A DNA stretch of 64,000 bases from Janthinobacterium sp051380735 (GCF_051380735.1 NZ_JBNYXQ010000010.1:1-64000), one strand, 5' to 3'; numbered from the stretch's first letter, positions 33,638 through 43,000 are shown. Numbers and translations are program-made. The notes: generated by a model not told the origin, from the letters alone.

Positions 33638-36064
33638 ATGCAATTTTCCGAAAACTGGCTCCGTACCATGGTCGATCCGAAGATGACTTCGGACGAACTG
33701 GCCCATCTGTTGACCATGTCCGGTCTGGAAGTCGAAGACGTCGATCCGGTCGCGCCTGCGTTCTCGAACGTGGTGGTGGGCCTGGTCCTGGAGATGGAGA
33801 AACATCCGAACGCCGACCGCCTGAATGTGTGCAAGGTCGATGTTGGCACCGGCACCATGCTGACCATCGTCTGCGGCGCGCCGAACGTGCGCCCGGGCCT
33901 GCGCGTGGTGTGCGCCAAGGCCGGCGCCATACTGCCGCCTGGCGCCGACGGCAAGCCATTTGAAATCAAGGTCGGCCAGTTGCGCGGCGTTGAGTCGCAA
34001 GGCATGTTGTGCTCTGCGCGCGAACTGAAATTATCGGAAGAAAACGCCGGCCTGATGGAGTTGCCCGACGACGCGCCGATCGGCCAGAACTTCCGCGATT
34101 ATTACGCCTTGAACGACCTGAAATTCACCATCAAGCTGACGCCGAATAAGGCGGACTGCCTGTCGGTGCTGGGCGTGGCGCGCGAAGTGTCGGCCTTGAC
34201 CGGCGTGCCTTTGACGGTACCGCAGTTCACTGTCGTCCCCGTGTCGAGCGATGAAGTATTGCCGGTCAGAGTCAGCGCGCCGGACCTGTGTGGCCGTTTC
34301 ACGGGTCGCGTAATTCGCGGCCTGAACGCGAAAGCCGGCACGCCGGACTGGATGAAGCAGCGCCTCGAGCGCAGCGGCCAGCGTCCGCTGTCGGCCCTGG
34401 TCGACATCTCGAACTATGTGATGCTGGAACTGGGCCGTCCCAGCCACGTGTTCGACCTGGCCAAGATCCATGGCAGCCTCGATATTCGCTGGGGCAAAGC
34501 TGGCGAGTCCGTCAAGCTGTTGAATGGCAACACGGTCGCTGTCGATGACTGGATCGGCGTGATTGCCGACGAGCAGGAAATCGAATCGCTGGCTGGCATC
34601 ATGGGCGGCGACGCCAGTTCGGTCTCGGACGATACCGACAGCATCTACCTGGAAGCGGCCTTCTGGTGGCCGAACGCGATACAGGGCCGTGCGCGCCGTT
34701 TGAATTTCTCGACCGATGCGGCGCACCGCTTCGAGCGTGGCGTCGATTTTGCGACCAACGTCGAGCATATCGAACGCATCACGGCCCTGATCGTGGAAAT
34801 TTGCGGTACCTCCGCCACTACCGTCGGCCCGGTCGACGACCATGTGGTCAACCTGCCGCAGCGCAGCCCGGTGACCATGCGCACCGCGCGCGCGCAAAAA
34901 GTCATCGGCGTGCCGCTGAGCGACGCCGTCGTTGCCGACATCTTCACCCGCCTGGCATTGCCGTATACACTGGCCGACGGCGTCTTCTCCGTGACTTCGC
35001 CCAGCTATCGTTTCGACATCGAGATCGAGGAAGACCTGATCGAGGAAGTGGCGCGCGTGTACGGTTTCGAGAATATCCCGGCCTTGCCGCCGGTGGCCGC
35101 CAACGTGATGCAGATTGCGCCGGAAAACACCCGTTCGCTGTTTGCCGTACGCCATGAACTGGCCGACCTGGGTTTCCAGGAAGTGGTCAACATGAGCTTT
35201 GTCGACAGTGCATGGGAGCGCGATTTCTCGGGCAATACCACGCCGATCAAATTGCAGAACCCGATTGCCAGCCAGATGAGCGTGATGCGCTCGTCCCTGA
35301 TCGGCAGCCTGATCGCCAATGTGCGCTACAACCTGAACCGCAAAACGAGCCGGGTGCGCATTTTTGAAGTGGGCGCCATCTATCAGCGCGATGAAGCGGT
35401 GCAGAACGGTGCCCTGTCGGTGGCTGGCTACGCCCAGCCAAAACGGGTGGCGGCCTTGGCCTACGGCCCTGTGGCCGAAGAGCAATGGGGCCAGGCGGCG
35501 CGCACGGTTGATTTCTTCGACGTGAAAGCCGACCTGGAAGCGTTGTTCGCGCCACAGGTGCTGCGTTTCAGCAAGGCGGAACACCCGGCGCTGCACCCGG
35601 GCCGTTCGGCCAATGTGGAGCTCGATGGCAAGGTGATCGGTTTTATCGGTGAAATTCACCCACGCTGGATGCAGAAGTATGACCTGCCGCAAGCGCCGGT
35701 GCTGTTCGAAGTCGATGCCGAGGCCCTGACGCAGCGCGTGGTGCCCGTGTACGCGGAAATTTCCAAGTTCCCGGGTGCCAGCCGCGACCTGGCGGTGCTT
35801 GTCAAGCAGACGGTGGCGGCGCAAGATCTGCTCGACACCTTGCAGGCGGCGGCGCAGGCCAGCGCGGCAGCGCGTGTCTTGCAAGCCATTGTTTTATTTG
35901 ATGAATATCGCGGAAAAGGGCTGGAAGCGGATGAAAAAAGCCTTGCTTTCCGGATTAGCTTGCAAGATACTCAAAACACCCTGCAAGACGATGTGGTCGA
36001 CAGCCTGATGACCGTGCTGATCGAGGCGGCAAAGCAGGGCCATGACGCGAAACTGCGTTCGTAA
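33638..36064 (+). CDS. pheT: Phenylalanine-tRNA ligase subunit beta
   Basis: An 808-residue subunit starting MQFSENWLRTMVDPKMTSDEL at 33638, with GAAGG upstream. It contains the tRNA-binding EMAP-like domain (residues ~40-150), B3/B4 editing domain (DISNYVMLELGRPSHVFDLAKI), B5 domain and the C-terminal anticodon-binding FDX-ACB domain (SKFPGASRDLAVLV). The length is normal and no disruption is seen. Confidence 0.97.
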   Translation: MQFSENWLRTMVDPKMTSDELAHLLTMSGLEVEDVDPVAPAFSNVVVGLVLEMEKHPNADRLNVCKVDVGTGTMLTIVCGAPNVRPGLRVVCAKAGAILPPGADGKPFEIKVGQLRGVESQGMLCSARELKLSEENAGLMELPDDAPIGQNFRDYYALNDLKFTIKLTPNKADCLSVLGVAREVSALTGVPLTVPQFTVVPVSSDEVLPVRVSAPDLCGRFTGRVIRGLNAKAGTPDWMKQRLERSGQRPLSALVDISNYVMLELGRPSHVFDLAKIHGSLDIRWGKAGESVKLLNGNTVAVDDWIGVIADEQEIESLAGIMGGDASSVSDDTDSIYLEAAFWWPNAIQGRARRLNFSTDAAHRFERGVDFATNVEHIERITALIVEICGTSATTVGPVDDHVVNLPQRSPVTMRTARAQKVIGVPLSDAVVADIFTRLALPYTLADGVFSVTSPSYRFDIEIEEDLIEEVARVYGFENIPALPPVAANVMQIAPENTRSLFAVRHELADLGFQEVVNMSFVDSAWERDFSGNTTPIKLQNPIASQMSVMRSSLIGSLIANVRYNLNRKTSRVRIFEVGAIYQRDEAVQNGALSVAGYAQPKRVAALAYGPVAEEQWGQAARTVDFFDVKADLEALFAPQVLRFSKAEHPALHPGRSANVELDGKVIGFIGEIHPRWMQKYDLPQAPVLFEVDAEALTQRVVPVYAEISKFPGASRDLAVLVKQTVAAQDLLDTLQAAAQASAAARVLQAIVLFDEYRGKGLEADEKSLAFRISLQDTQNTLQDDVVDSLMTVLIEAAKQGHDAKLRS

Positions 36065-36135
36065 CATAGCGATAAGCAAGGCCGGCGCACTGCGCTGGCC
36101 TGTTTGTCGTTCAATGATATTGTCCCGTTCGTGCC

Positions 36136-36588
36136 ATGCGGCACGCGGGCGCACAGAAAAGGCAGGGCAGGAAAATTAATAACAGCGACGTTGATTCCGC
36201 CGTACTGCAGTCCGCATTGGCCGCCGATTTGCACCGTGCCATGCTGGTTGCCAAAGTGCGCCAGGAAGCGGAAAAAGATCTACCCACCTTGACCAAGGCG
36301 GAACTGGCCGAACTGCTGTTCGAACAGGTCGGCCTGAACAAGCGCGAAGCGAAAGACATGGTCGAGACCTTCTTTGACGAGATCCGCAACGCGCTTGAGC
36401 GCGGCGAAGCCGTCAAGCTGTCCGGCTTCGGCAATTTCCAGCTGCGCGACAAACCGCAGCGTCCGGGCCGCAACCCGAAGACCGGTGAAGAAATTCCCAT
36501 CACTGCGCGCCGCGTGGTGACTTTCCATGCCAGCCAGAAGCTGAAAAGCATGGTCGAAGAGACCAGTCCGCTGGCCCGTGCTGCCTGA
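36136..36588 (+). CDS. ihfA: Integration host factor subunit alpha (N-terminally extended)
   Basis: A DNA-bending protein whose core starts LTKAELAELLFEQVGLNKREAKDMVETFF and ends GEEIPITARRVVTFHASQKLKSMVE. The core is that of IhfA, but the open frame adds ~50 residues before it. The ATG at 36136 has no ribosome site. A second ATG lies at 36241. An in-frame ATT at 36175 is preceded by AGGG with 7-nt spacing and would begin a neat NNSDVDSAVLQSALAADLH sequence. The true start is therefore uncertain. The gene follows pheT and precedes merR. Confidence 0.85.
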   Translation: MRHAGAQKRQGRKINNSDVDSAVLQSALAADLHRAMLVAKVRQEAEKDLPTLTKAELAELLFEQVGLNKREAKDMVETFFDEIRNALERGEAVKLSGFGNFQLRDKPQRPGRNPKTGEEIPITARRVVTFHASQKLKSMVEETSPLARAA

Positions 36589-36598
36589 GTGAGTGGCG

Positions 36599-37027
36599 AT
36601 GAACGAGCGCATCAGTAAAACCGAGTTGATCGCTTTGCCGCCGATACCGGCCAAGCGCTATTTCACGATCGGCGAGGTGAGCGAGCTGTGTGGCGTCAAG
36701 CCCCATGTGCTGCGTTACTGGGAGCAGGAGTTCTCCCAGCTGAAACCCGTGAAACGGCGTGGCAACCGCCGCTATTACCAGCACCACGAGGTGCTGTTGA
36801 TACGCCGCATCCGCGAGCTGCTGTACGAGCAGGGCTTTACCATCAGCGGTGCGCGAAACAAGCTCGACAGCCGTGGCGGCCTGCATTTGGCGCCCGGTAT
36901 CGAACTCGACAACGGCGCTGTTCCGGTGCCGGACACCAGTCCACCGCTGCCCCAAGAAGTGCCGCTGGACCGCGAGTCGATACGCAGCGAATTATTTGCG
37001 ATTCTCGCCTTGCTAAAACCGGATTAG
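36599..37027 (+). CDS. MerR family transcriptional regulator
   Basis: A 142-residue protein with an N-terminal winged helix: RYFTIGEVSELCGVKPHVLRYWEQEF, then RRYYQHHEVLLIRRIRELLYEQGFTISGARNKL. The C-terminal part has no clear ligand-binding domain. The ATG at 36599 lies 10 bp after ihfA; a GTG two codons upstream is an alternative. This ihfA-merR pair is common in betaproteobacteria, and the regulator's target is not known. Confidence 0.88.
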   Translation: MNERISKTELIALPPIPAKRYFTIGEVSELCGVKPHVLRYWEQEFSQLKPVKRRGNRRYYQHHEVLLIRRIRELLYEQGFTISGARNKLDSRGGLHLAPGIELDNGAVPVPDTSPPLPQEVPLDRESIRSELFAILALLKPD

Positions 37028-37215
37028 TACCCATATGGGTCGGGTCGTTTGATAACGCTGTTTTTTGACTAAAATGGTGTTACGCACGCCATGTAAGGTG
37101 CGCCGTGCGCAATTTACTTATAATACGATAGTTGCGTTTTTGTTAGTGACGCTGAACCGGTGCTGCTCCATGCACCGGTAGTCTTTCCCAAGCCAGGAAA
37201 ATTTAAGGGGAAACA

Positions 37216-37848
37216 ATGATACGCGTTGCCATTTGTGATGATCACCAAATAGTACGAGCCGGATTCAAGCAGATTTTTTCATCGTCTGACGATTTTAATG
37301 TGGTGGCGGAAGCCGGTACCGGGCGTGAAGCGCTTGATATCGCCCGCCGCGAAATATGTGATGTATTGCTGCTCGATATCGCCATGCCTGACCAGAGTGG
37401 CATCGATACGCTGCGCACGATCCGCCAGGGCCAGCCGGAATTGCCGGTGCTGATACTGAGCGGCTATCCGGCCCAGCAATACGCACTGAACCTGTTCAAG
37501 ATGGGCGCCAATGGCTATCTGAACAAGGAGTGCGAAGCCGACGAGCTGATGACCGCCGTACGTACCGTCTACCAGGGCCGGCGCTATGTCAGCTCGACCG
37601 TGGGCGAGTTGCTGGCGCAGTCGTTCGACCGCGATACCAACGCGGCCCTGCACACGGAGTTGTCGGACCGAGAGTTCCAGGTCTTCCTGCGGCTGGCGCG
37701 CGGCGCCACCGTGTCCGATATCGGCGTGGCGCTGTCGCTGAGCATCAAGACGGTGAGCACCTACCGCACGCGCATCATGGAAAAGATGGGTTTGCAATCG
37801 AATAGCGACCTGACGTATTACGCCATGAAAAACAATTTATTGGATTAA
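37216..37848 (+). CDS. LuxR/NarL family response regulator
   Basis: A 210-residue two-domain regulator. The receiver has acidic pair D8-D9, phospho-acceptor D54 (VLLLDIAMPDQ) and a conserved Lys in LNKECEADEL. The LuxR-type helix-turn-helix is in the last ~65 residues (LSDREFQVFLRLARGATVSDIGVALSLSIKTVSTYRTRI). AAGGGG lies 6 nt before the ATG. The sensor kinase gene follows 157 bp later and is the likely partner. Confidence 0.93.
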   Translation: MIRVAICDDHQIVRAGFKQIFSSSDDFNVVAEAGTGREALDIARREICDVLLLDIAMPDQSGIDTLRTIRQGQPELPVLILSGYPAQQYALNLFKMGANGYLNKECEADELMTAVRTVYQGRRYVSSTVGELLAQSFDRDTNAALHTELSDREFQVFLRLARGATVSDIGVALSLSIKTVSTYRTRIMEKMGLQSNSDLTYYAMKNNLLD

Positions 37849-38005
37849 GCGGGCAGCATGGCCATGTGATCATGGTCGTCCAGCCTACCAGCCGGCCATA
37901 AGGCCTGGCCAGGTAGCGTACGGTGCGGCACTTTGTAGCAGGGTTATAATTGGCCGGCGCGGGCGTTCTCTGCCGCGCTGAACCTTGCTAAGGATGCACA
38001 CCAGG

Positions 38006-39403
38006 ATGTATTTCACCGTCGAACCGGCGCCGTATCATCGCCTGCCTCTGTATAAGACCATCCTTTGTGTCACCTGCGCCTTGTTGCTGGTGCTCAATGG
38101 CTTCAGCTTGTACCACAACCTCGCAACCCTGAAGAGCACGAATACCTTGCTGGCCCAGAGCGCCAAGGTGGCTGATCGCCTGCAATACCTGAACGTGCTG
38201 GTGCTCGATGCCGAAAGCAGCTTGCGCGGCTATTTCATTTCCAATGCAGACGCCTACCTGGGGCCGTCGCGTACCGCCACCGCCGAAATCGACAATGAGT
38301 TGAAGGGCCTGGAGATCCTGCTGCAGGGCAGTCCAAGCCAGCTCAAAAACCTGCTCCAGCTCAAGACCCTGATACGCCGCAAGATGATGACCCTCGACGA
38401 GACCATCAATGTCTACAAGCAGGGCGGCCTGGCCGATATCGTCAATATCGCCAGGGTCAGTGACGAGCGCGCCACCATGGATGAAATCCGCCTGCAGGTG
38501 GTGATCATGGTACGCGAGCAGAACGAAGCGTTGGCGGCCGGCAGCGCTGCCTTCTACCGTGAGTACCAGAAAGCCGTGTTGCTGGGGATCGGCATCAACG
38601 GCCTGGCGATCCTGGTGCTGATCATGTTTTACCAGCTGGTGCGGCGCAGCTTCCAGAATCGCGCGGCGGTCGAGTTCGCGCTGAAAAACGCCAATGACAC
38701 TCTGGAGTCAACGGTTGTCAAGCGTACCGAACAGTTATCCGTATTGTCGCGTCATTTGATCAGTGTCAATGAGGTGGAAAAGGCGCGGCTGGCGCGCGAG
38801 TTGCATGATGAACTCGGTGCCAATCTGACCTCGATCAGCATGGACTTGGGCGCCGTCACGCAGCAGCTGGCGCAGTCCCATCCCGAACTGGCGGCGCAAC
38901 TGCGCCACGCCAAGGCCACCTTGCTTGAAACAGTGGCGCTGAAGCGGCGCATCGTCGAAGATCTGCGCCCCAGCCTGCTCGACAACCTGGGACTGTGTGC
39001 CGCCATCGAAAGCTATTGCGAGGATTTTGCACGCATGAGCTCCGTGCGCTGCGATACCGATGTCGCCATCCATATCGACAACCGCGAAACCACCCTGGCG
39101 ATCGCGTTGTTCCGCATCGTGCAGGAGTCGCTGACCAATATCCTGAAATACGCCAAGGCAAGCATGGTCAGCGTCAGCCTGAAGCGTAATGAAGCGGGGC
39201 TGGTGCTGCGCGTGATCGATGATGGTATCGGCATTACCGAAGAGGCTTTGCAAAAGCCGATGTCGCACGGCTTGCTGGGCATGCGCGAACGAGCCTTGCT
39301 GCTCGGTGGCAGCCTGACCGTCAAGCCCGGGCCGCAAGGCAAGGGTACTTGCGTCGAGGCCTTGATACCACTGCCCCTGGCGCCAGAACCGGCCGGAAGC
39401 TAG
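38006..39403 (+). CDS. Sensor histidine kinase (CHASE3-like, HisKA_3 type)
   Basis: A 465-residue kinase of the NarX/DegS type. It has a membrane helix (TILCVTCALLLVLNGFSLY), a periplasmic CHASE3-like helical domain with LNVLVLDAESSLRGYFISN, a second helix (VLLGIGINGLAILVLIMFYQL) and a coiled coil. The HisKA_3 motif is LARELHDELGANLTSI (His near residue 266). The ATPase has DDGIGIT and HGLLGMRERALLLGG. The start MYFTVEP at 38006 is one option; ATG at 37994 is another. It partners the LuxR-type regulator upstream. Confidence 0.9.
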   Translation: MYFTVEPAPYHRLPLYKTILCVTCALLLVLNGFSLYHNLATLKSTNTLLAQSAKVADRLQYLNVLVLDAESSLRGYFISNADAYLGPSRTATAEIDNELKGLEILLQGSPSQLKNLLQLKTLIRRKMMTLDETINVYKQGGLADIVNIARVSDERATMDEIRLQVVIMVREQNEALAAGSAAFYREYQKAVLLGIGINGLAILVLIMFYQLVRRSFQNRAAVEFALKNANDTLESTVVKRTEQLSVLSRHLISVNEVEKARLARELHDELGANLTSISMDLGAVTQQLAQSHPELAAQLRHAKATLLETVALKRRIVEDLRPSLLDNLGLCAAIESYCEDFARMSSVRCDTDVAIHIDNRETTLAIALFRIVQESLTNILKYAKASMVSVSLKRNEAGLVLRVIDDGIGITEEALQKPMSHGLLGMRERALLLGGSLTVKPGPQGKGTCVEALIPLPLAPEPAGS

Positions 39404-39430
39404 CGACACCGACAACGAGCTGTTCAAAAG

Positions 39431-39467
39431 AAAATGGCCGTACATGCAAGCATGTACGGCCATTTTT
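39431..39467. terminator. Bidirectional terminator, 17-bp perfect stem
   Basis: AAAATGGCCGTACATGC and its exact complement flank only two bases (39431-39466), with A-rich and T-rich ends on both strands. It lies between the convergent kinase and Crp/Fnr genes and should terminate both. Confidence 0.88.
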
Positions 39468-39488
39468 GTCAGCGTTCAGCTACCGTGA

Positions 39489-40298
39489 TCAGCAGCGCGC
39501 GACGTCGCGCAGCAGACGGTCGTATTCGGTCTTGGCAACCTTGTAGCATTCGCCGGCGTACTCTTCCAGGCCAGCGCGATCGAGCACCGTGATATTGCCG
39601 CGGCGATAATGGATCAGGCCTTCATCCTGCAGCTTGCCGGCGGCAGCGGTAATACTTTCACGGCGCACGCCCAGCATGATGGAGATCAGTTCCTGGGTCA
39701 CTTTCAATTCGTTCGATGGCGAGCGGTCCAGGCGGTCCAACAACCAGCGGCACAGCTTTTGTTCGATCGAGCTGTGACGGCCGCCAACTGCGTTCTGTGC
39801 CATCTGGGCAAACAGTGCATTGGTATAGCGCATCAGCAACTGGGGCAGGGCGCCGCCTTGGTTGAAGGCTTCACGCAAGCTCTGCGTTTTCAGGCGATAG
39901 CCGTAGCCGGCGCTTTGTACGACAGCGGTGCACATGGCGCGTTCACCGGCTACCAGCGACACACCAACGACGCCCTCATGACCAACCACGGCGATCTCGG
40001 TGGTGGCGCCGTCTTCCATCACGTACAGCAGGGATACGATGGCGGTGGTCGGGAAGTAGGTGTATTCCAGGCAGTTACCGTAGGCATACAGCTCTTTGCC
40101 GAAAGGCATCTCGACCAGTTCCAGGTGTTCGAACAGCGATTCAAGCGCAGCACGTGGCAGGGCGCCCAGCAGTTCATTCTGTTGTGCGCTGCTCAGGCTG
40201 ACCCGCGACCCAAGCTTGATCTCGCGTCCGGCCGCAGGCATGGCGTGCGGCAGCATCTGATTCTTTTGGACCGGGGCGTTCAGTTGAGTGTGGTTCAT
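39489..40298 (-). CDS. Crp/Fnr family transcriptional regulator
   Basis: A 269-residue protein with a cyclic-nucleotide-binding-like beta barrel (LVEMPFGKELYAYGNCLEYTYFPTTAIVSLLYVMEDG) and a C-terminal winged helix containing VTQELISIMLGVRRESITAAAGKLQDEGLI. The Cys residues are not arranged as an FNR iron-sulphur site, so it is not an oxygen-sensing FNR. The N-terminal ~30 residues are extra. It has a 385-bp upstream region shared with divergent prfC. Confidence 0.92.
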   Translation of the reverse strand: MNHTQLNAPVQKNQMLPHAMPAAGREIKLGSRVSLSSAQQNELLGALPRAALESLFEHLELVEMPFGKELYAYGNCLEYTYFPTTAIVSLLYVMEDGATTEIAVVGHEGVVGVSLVAGERAMCTAVVQSAGYGYRLKTQSLREAFNQGGALPQLLMRYTNALFAQMAQNAVGGRHSSIEQKLCRWLLDRLDRSPSNELKVTQELISIMLGVRRESITAAAGKLQDEGLIHYRRGNITVLDRAGLEEYAGECYKVAKTEYDRLLRDVARC

Positions 40299-40683
40299 TT
40301 TGTTCCTCGCAGGCTTTTTACATCGGAGTGCGTCTGCTACTGGGTGGTGGATATCTTTTTGTCCGCCGCGCAGTGCAGATCGCGATGTCGCTACTTTAAG
40401 GGGGTATGTATTTGGCGAACATAAGATTAGCAGTCGCCACTTTGTAGTCTCAATTGAGGCGGCTTTGTAGTCCTGGTCCTACAGAGGTTCTGCTGATATC
40501 CATTCTTGCGACATCCCGCGAGATTTTGTGATAGCGGAGTTCCTGAAATTGAACATATGCAATAGTGAAAAAGACGGCTTGTATCCGCACATGCAGCCAT
40601 ATTTGCTGTTGCCGAGAGTGGAACAGTTCACACGGAAGGACGTTCCTTCTGTAAAATCGAGGGTTTTTTGCGAGGGCCATATC
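40299..40683. other. 385-bp intergenic region between Crp/Fnr gene and prfC
   Basis: Non-coding between divergent starts. It contains two direct copies of CTTTGTAGTC (40440-40449 and 40463-40472, 23 bp apart). Near prfC there is a short dyad GAAGGA-CG-TTCCTTC and a TAAAAT box about 50 nt before the ATG. No RNA gene was recognised. Confidence 0.5.
40440..40472. repeat. Direct repeat CTTTGTAGTC x2
   Basis: Two identical 10-nt copies at 40440-40449 and 40463-40472 are spaced 23 bp start to start, close to two helical turns. They lie 142-174 bp upstream of the Crp/Fnr start. They may be regulator-binding sites, but the protein is unknown. Confidence 0.35.
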
Positions 40684-42384
40684 ATGGTCACCAATATGGC
40701 CAACGAGAACGACATCAACACCCCGGATTCCACCGACATTCAGGACGGCGCAGAGCCTTCTGCCGCAGCCGCAACGGGCAGCAAGGCGCCGGCCGTGATC
40801 GCACGCGAAGTGCAGCGTCGCCGCACCTTCGGCATCATTTCCCACCCCGATGCCGGTAAGACCACGCTGACCGAAAAACTGCTGCTGTTCTCGGGCGCGA
40901 TCCAGATGGCCGGTACCGTGAAAGCCCGTAAATCGGGCCGCCATGCGACCTCTGACTGGATGGAAATCGAAAAGCAGCGCGGCATTTCCGTGGCATCGTC
41001 GGTGATGCAGTTCGAGTTCCGCGACCACGTCGTCAACCTGCTCGACACCCCCGGCCACCAGGACTTCTCGGAAGACACCTACCGCGTGCTGACGGCGGTC
41101 GACTCGGCGCTGATGGTGATCGATGCGGCCAAGGGCGTGGAAGCGCAGACGATCAAGCTGCTGGCCGTGTGCCGCATGCGCAATACGCCGATCGTCACCT
41201 TCATGAACAAGATGGACCGCGAGACGCGCGATCCGCTGGACCTGCTCGACGAACTCGAATCGGTGCTGAAGATCCAGTGCGCGCCCGTCACCTGGCCGAT
41301 CGGCATGGGCAAGAACTTCCGCGGCGTGTATCACCTGCTGAACGACGAGATCATGCTGTTCAAGGCCGGCGAGGAAAAAGCCGACGGCGCCTTCGAGATC
41401 ATCAAGGGCATCGACAACCCTCGCCTGCAGGAGATGTTCCCGCTCGAGATGGACCAGTTGCGCATGGAAGTGGAACTGGTGCATGGCGCCTCGAATCCGT
41501 TCAACCTGGAAGAGTTCCTGTCCGGCGTGCAGACGCCGGTGTTCTTCGGTTCGGCCATCAACAACTTCGGCGTGCGCGAGATTCTGTCGGCGCTGGTCGA
41601 CTGGGCGCCGGCGCCGCGCGAACGCGATGCCACCGTGCGTTCGGTGGCGCCGGCCGAGCAGCCGTTTACCGGCTTCGTGTTCAAGATCCAGGCCAATATG
41701 GACCCGGCCCACCGCGACCGCATCGCCTTTTTGCGCGTGTGCTCGGGGCGTTTCGAGCGCGGCATGAAGGTCAAGCACTTGCGCCTGGGGCGCGAGATCA
41801 AGGTATCGAACGTGGTGACCTTCATGGCCTCCTCGCGCGAACAGGTGGAAGAGGCGTACGCGGGCGACATCATCGGCTTGCCGAACCACGGCAACATGCA
41901 GATCGGCGACAGTTTTTCGGAAGGCGAGCTGCTGACCTTTACCGGCATCCCGTACTTTGCGCCGGACTTCTTCCGCTCGGTGCGGATCCGCAATCCGCTG
42001 AAGATCAAGCAGCTGCACAAGGGTTTGCAACAGCTGGGCGAAGAGGGCGCAGTGCAGGTCTTCAAACCGGTGCAGGGTGGCGAACTGGTGCTGGGCGCGG
42101 TCGGTGTGCTGCAGTTCGAAGTGGTGGCCAGCCGTTTGCTGAACGAATATGGCGTCGACGCCGTGTTCGAAGGCACCAGCATCAGCAGCGCGCGCTGGGT
42201 CAGCTGCGACGACAAGCGCATCTTGCAGGATTTCGAGAATGCGCTGGGTCACAACGTGGCCTATGACGCGGCCGGCAACATGGCCTACCTGGCGACGTCC
42301 GGCGTGAATTTGCGTTTGACCGAAGAGCGCTGGCCGAAGCTCACCTTCCACGCCACGCGCGAGCATTCGGCCAAATTGGCCTGA
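40684..42384 (+). CDS. prfC: Peptide chain release factor 3
   Basis: A 566-residue translational GTPase that recycles RF1/RF2. The start MVTNMANENDINT at 40684 follows GAGGG with good spacing; longer frames are not supported. The G1 motif is SHPDAGKTTLTEKLL, then DTPGHQDFSEDTYR and NKMDR. The acidic Ala-rich N-terminal ~35 residues before the GTPase domain are an extension relative to E. coli RF3. It is monocistronic; a hairpin follows. Confidence 0.96.
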   Translation: MVTNMANENDINTPDSTDIQDGAEPSAAAATGSKAPAVIAREVQRRRTFGIISHPDAGKTTLTEKLLLFSGAIQMAGTVKARKSGRHATSDWMEIEKQRGISVASSVMQFEFRDHVVNLLDTPGHQDFSEDTYRVLTAVDSALMVIDAAKGVEAQTIKLLAVCRMRNTPIVTFMNKMDRETRDPLDLLDELESVLKIQCAPVTWPIGMGKNFRGVYHLLNDEIMLFKAGEEKADGAFEIIKGIDNPRLQEMFPLEMDQLRMEVELVHGASNPFNLEEFLSGVQTPVFFGSAINNFGVREILSALVDWAPAPRERDATVRSVAPAEQPFTGFVFKIQANMDPAHRDRIAFLRVCSGRFERGMKVKHLRLGREIKVSNVVTFMASSREQVEEAYAGDIIGLPNHGNMQIGDSFSEGELLTFTGIPYFAPDFFRSVRIRNPLKIKQLHKGLQQLGEEGAVQVFKPVQGGELVLGAVGVLQFEVVASRLLNEYGVDAVFEGTSISSARWVSCDDKRILQDFENALGHNVAYDAAGNMAYLATSGVNLRLTEERWPKLTFHATREHSAKLA

Positions 42385-42388
42385 TGCC

Positions 42389-42420
42389 CTGTACTGCAGG
42401 CGCTCAAGCCTGCAGTACAG
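42389..42420 (+). terminator. 13-bp hairpin after prfC
   Basis: CTGTACTGCAGGC-GCTCAA-GCCTGCAGTACAG is a perfect stem-loop 5 nt after the prfC stop. No T-run follows, so it may protect the 3' end or act as a weak terminator. Confidence 0.5.
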
Positions 42421-42588
42421 CCGTCATCTGGCGGCAAAGTGGATGTCTCAGCCGGGCCAGGGTTTGCGCGCCAGAATAGCCGAACGCTCTGGTCCCGGCG
42501 GGCAAGTTCGTCCATAATCGCTCTGATAATCGTGGGCTTGTTACTGCTTCAAGCGGGCAGCCTCTTTATATTCATCAGCGAGGATATC

Positions 42589-42996
42589 TTGGAAAAAAAA
42601 CCAAAAATTATTTTGTCGTCACAGGACCTGGAACGACTGGAAACATTGTTGTACGCAATGGGAAACAATCTGTCGCCCGACAAGGCCGCCTTGCTCGAAG
42701 AGCTGGGTCGTGCCGACGTGCTCGAGCCGCATGAAATTCCGCCCACCGTGGTGACCATGAATTCCACCGTGCGCTTCACAGTCGAGAACAAGGAAGAGTT
42801 TCGCCTGACCCTGGTCTACCCGAAAGACGTCGACGGCCAGCCTGACCGTATCTCGGTGCTGGCCCCGGTCGGCAGCGCGCTGCTGGGACTGTCGGTCGGC
42901 GACAGCATGGACTGGCCAATGCCGGGTGGCGTGGTCAAGGTCACTATCGAGGAACTGCTCTACCAGCCCGAGCGTGCCGGCGAATACCACCGTTAA
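42589..42996 (+). CDS. rnk: Nucleoside diphosphate kinase regulator Rnk (TTG start)
   Basis: A 135-residue Rnk/GreA-C-like protein when read from the TTG at 42589, which follows GAGGA. This gives (M)EKKPKIILSSQDLERLETLL, the usual Rnk start and family length. The open frame extends ~50 codons upstream into hydrophobic sequence (SSSIIALIIVGLLLLQ) that is not part of the family. The C-terminal GreA-like fold has VGSALLGLSVGD and WPMPGG. Rnk binds RNA polymerase and modulates nucleotide pools. It converges with the zntB-like gene. Confidence 0.82.
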   Translation: MEKKPKIILSSQDLERLETLLYAMGNNLSPDKAALLEELGRADVLEPHEIPPTVVTMNSTVRFTVENKEEFRLTLVYPKDVDGQPDRISVLAPVGSALLGLSVGDSMDWPMPGGVVKVTIEELLYQPERAGEYHR

Positions 42997-43000
42997 TGCC

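Noticed and set aside
34031..35884. Minus-strand open frame of 617 codons across pheT
   Set aside because: It is fully antisense to pheT, rich in His/Arg/Gln, and without recognisable domains.
37028..37215. Search for a tRNA gene after merR
   Set aside because: Some relatives may carry a tRNA gene near ihfA-merR, but no cloverleaf could be drawn here. Only a TATAAT box (37119-37124) was seen and no matching -35 box.
40450..42366. Minus-strand open frame of 638 codons across prfC
   Set aside because: It is antisense to release factor 3 and carries only reverse-frame composition bias.
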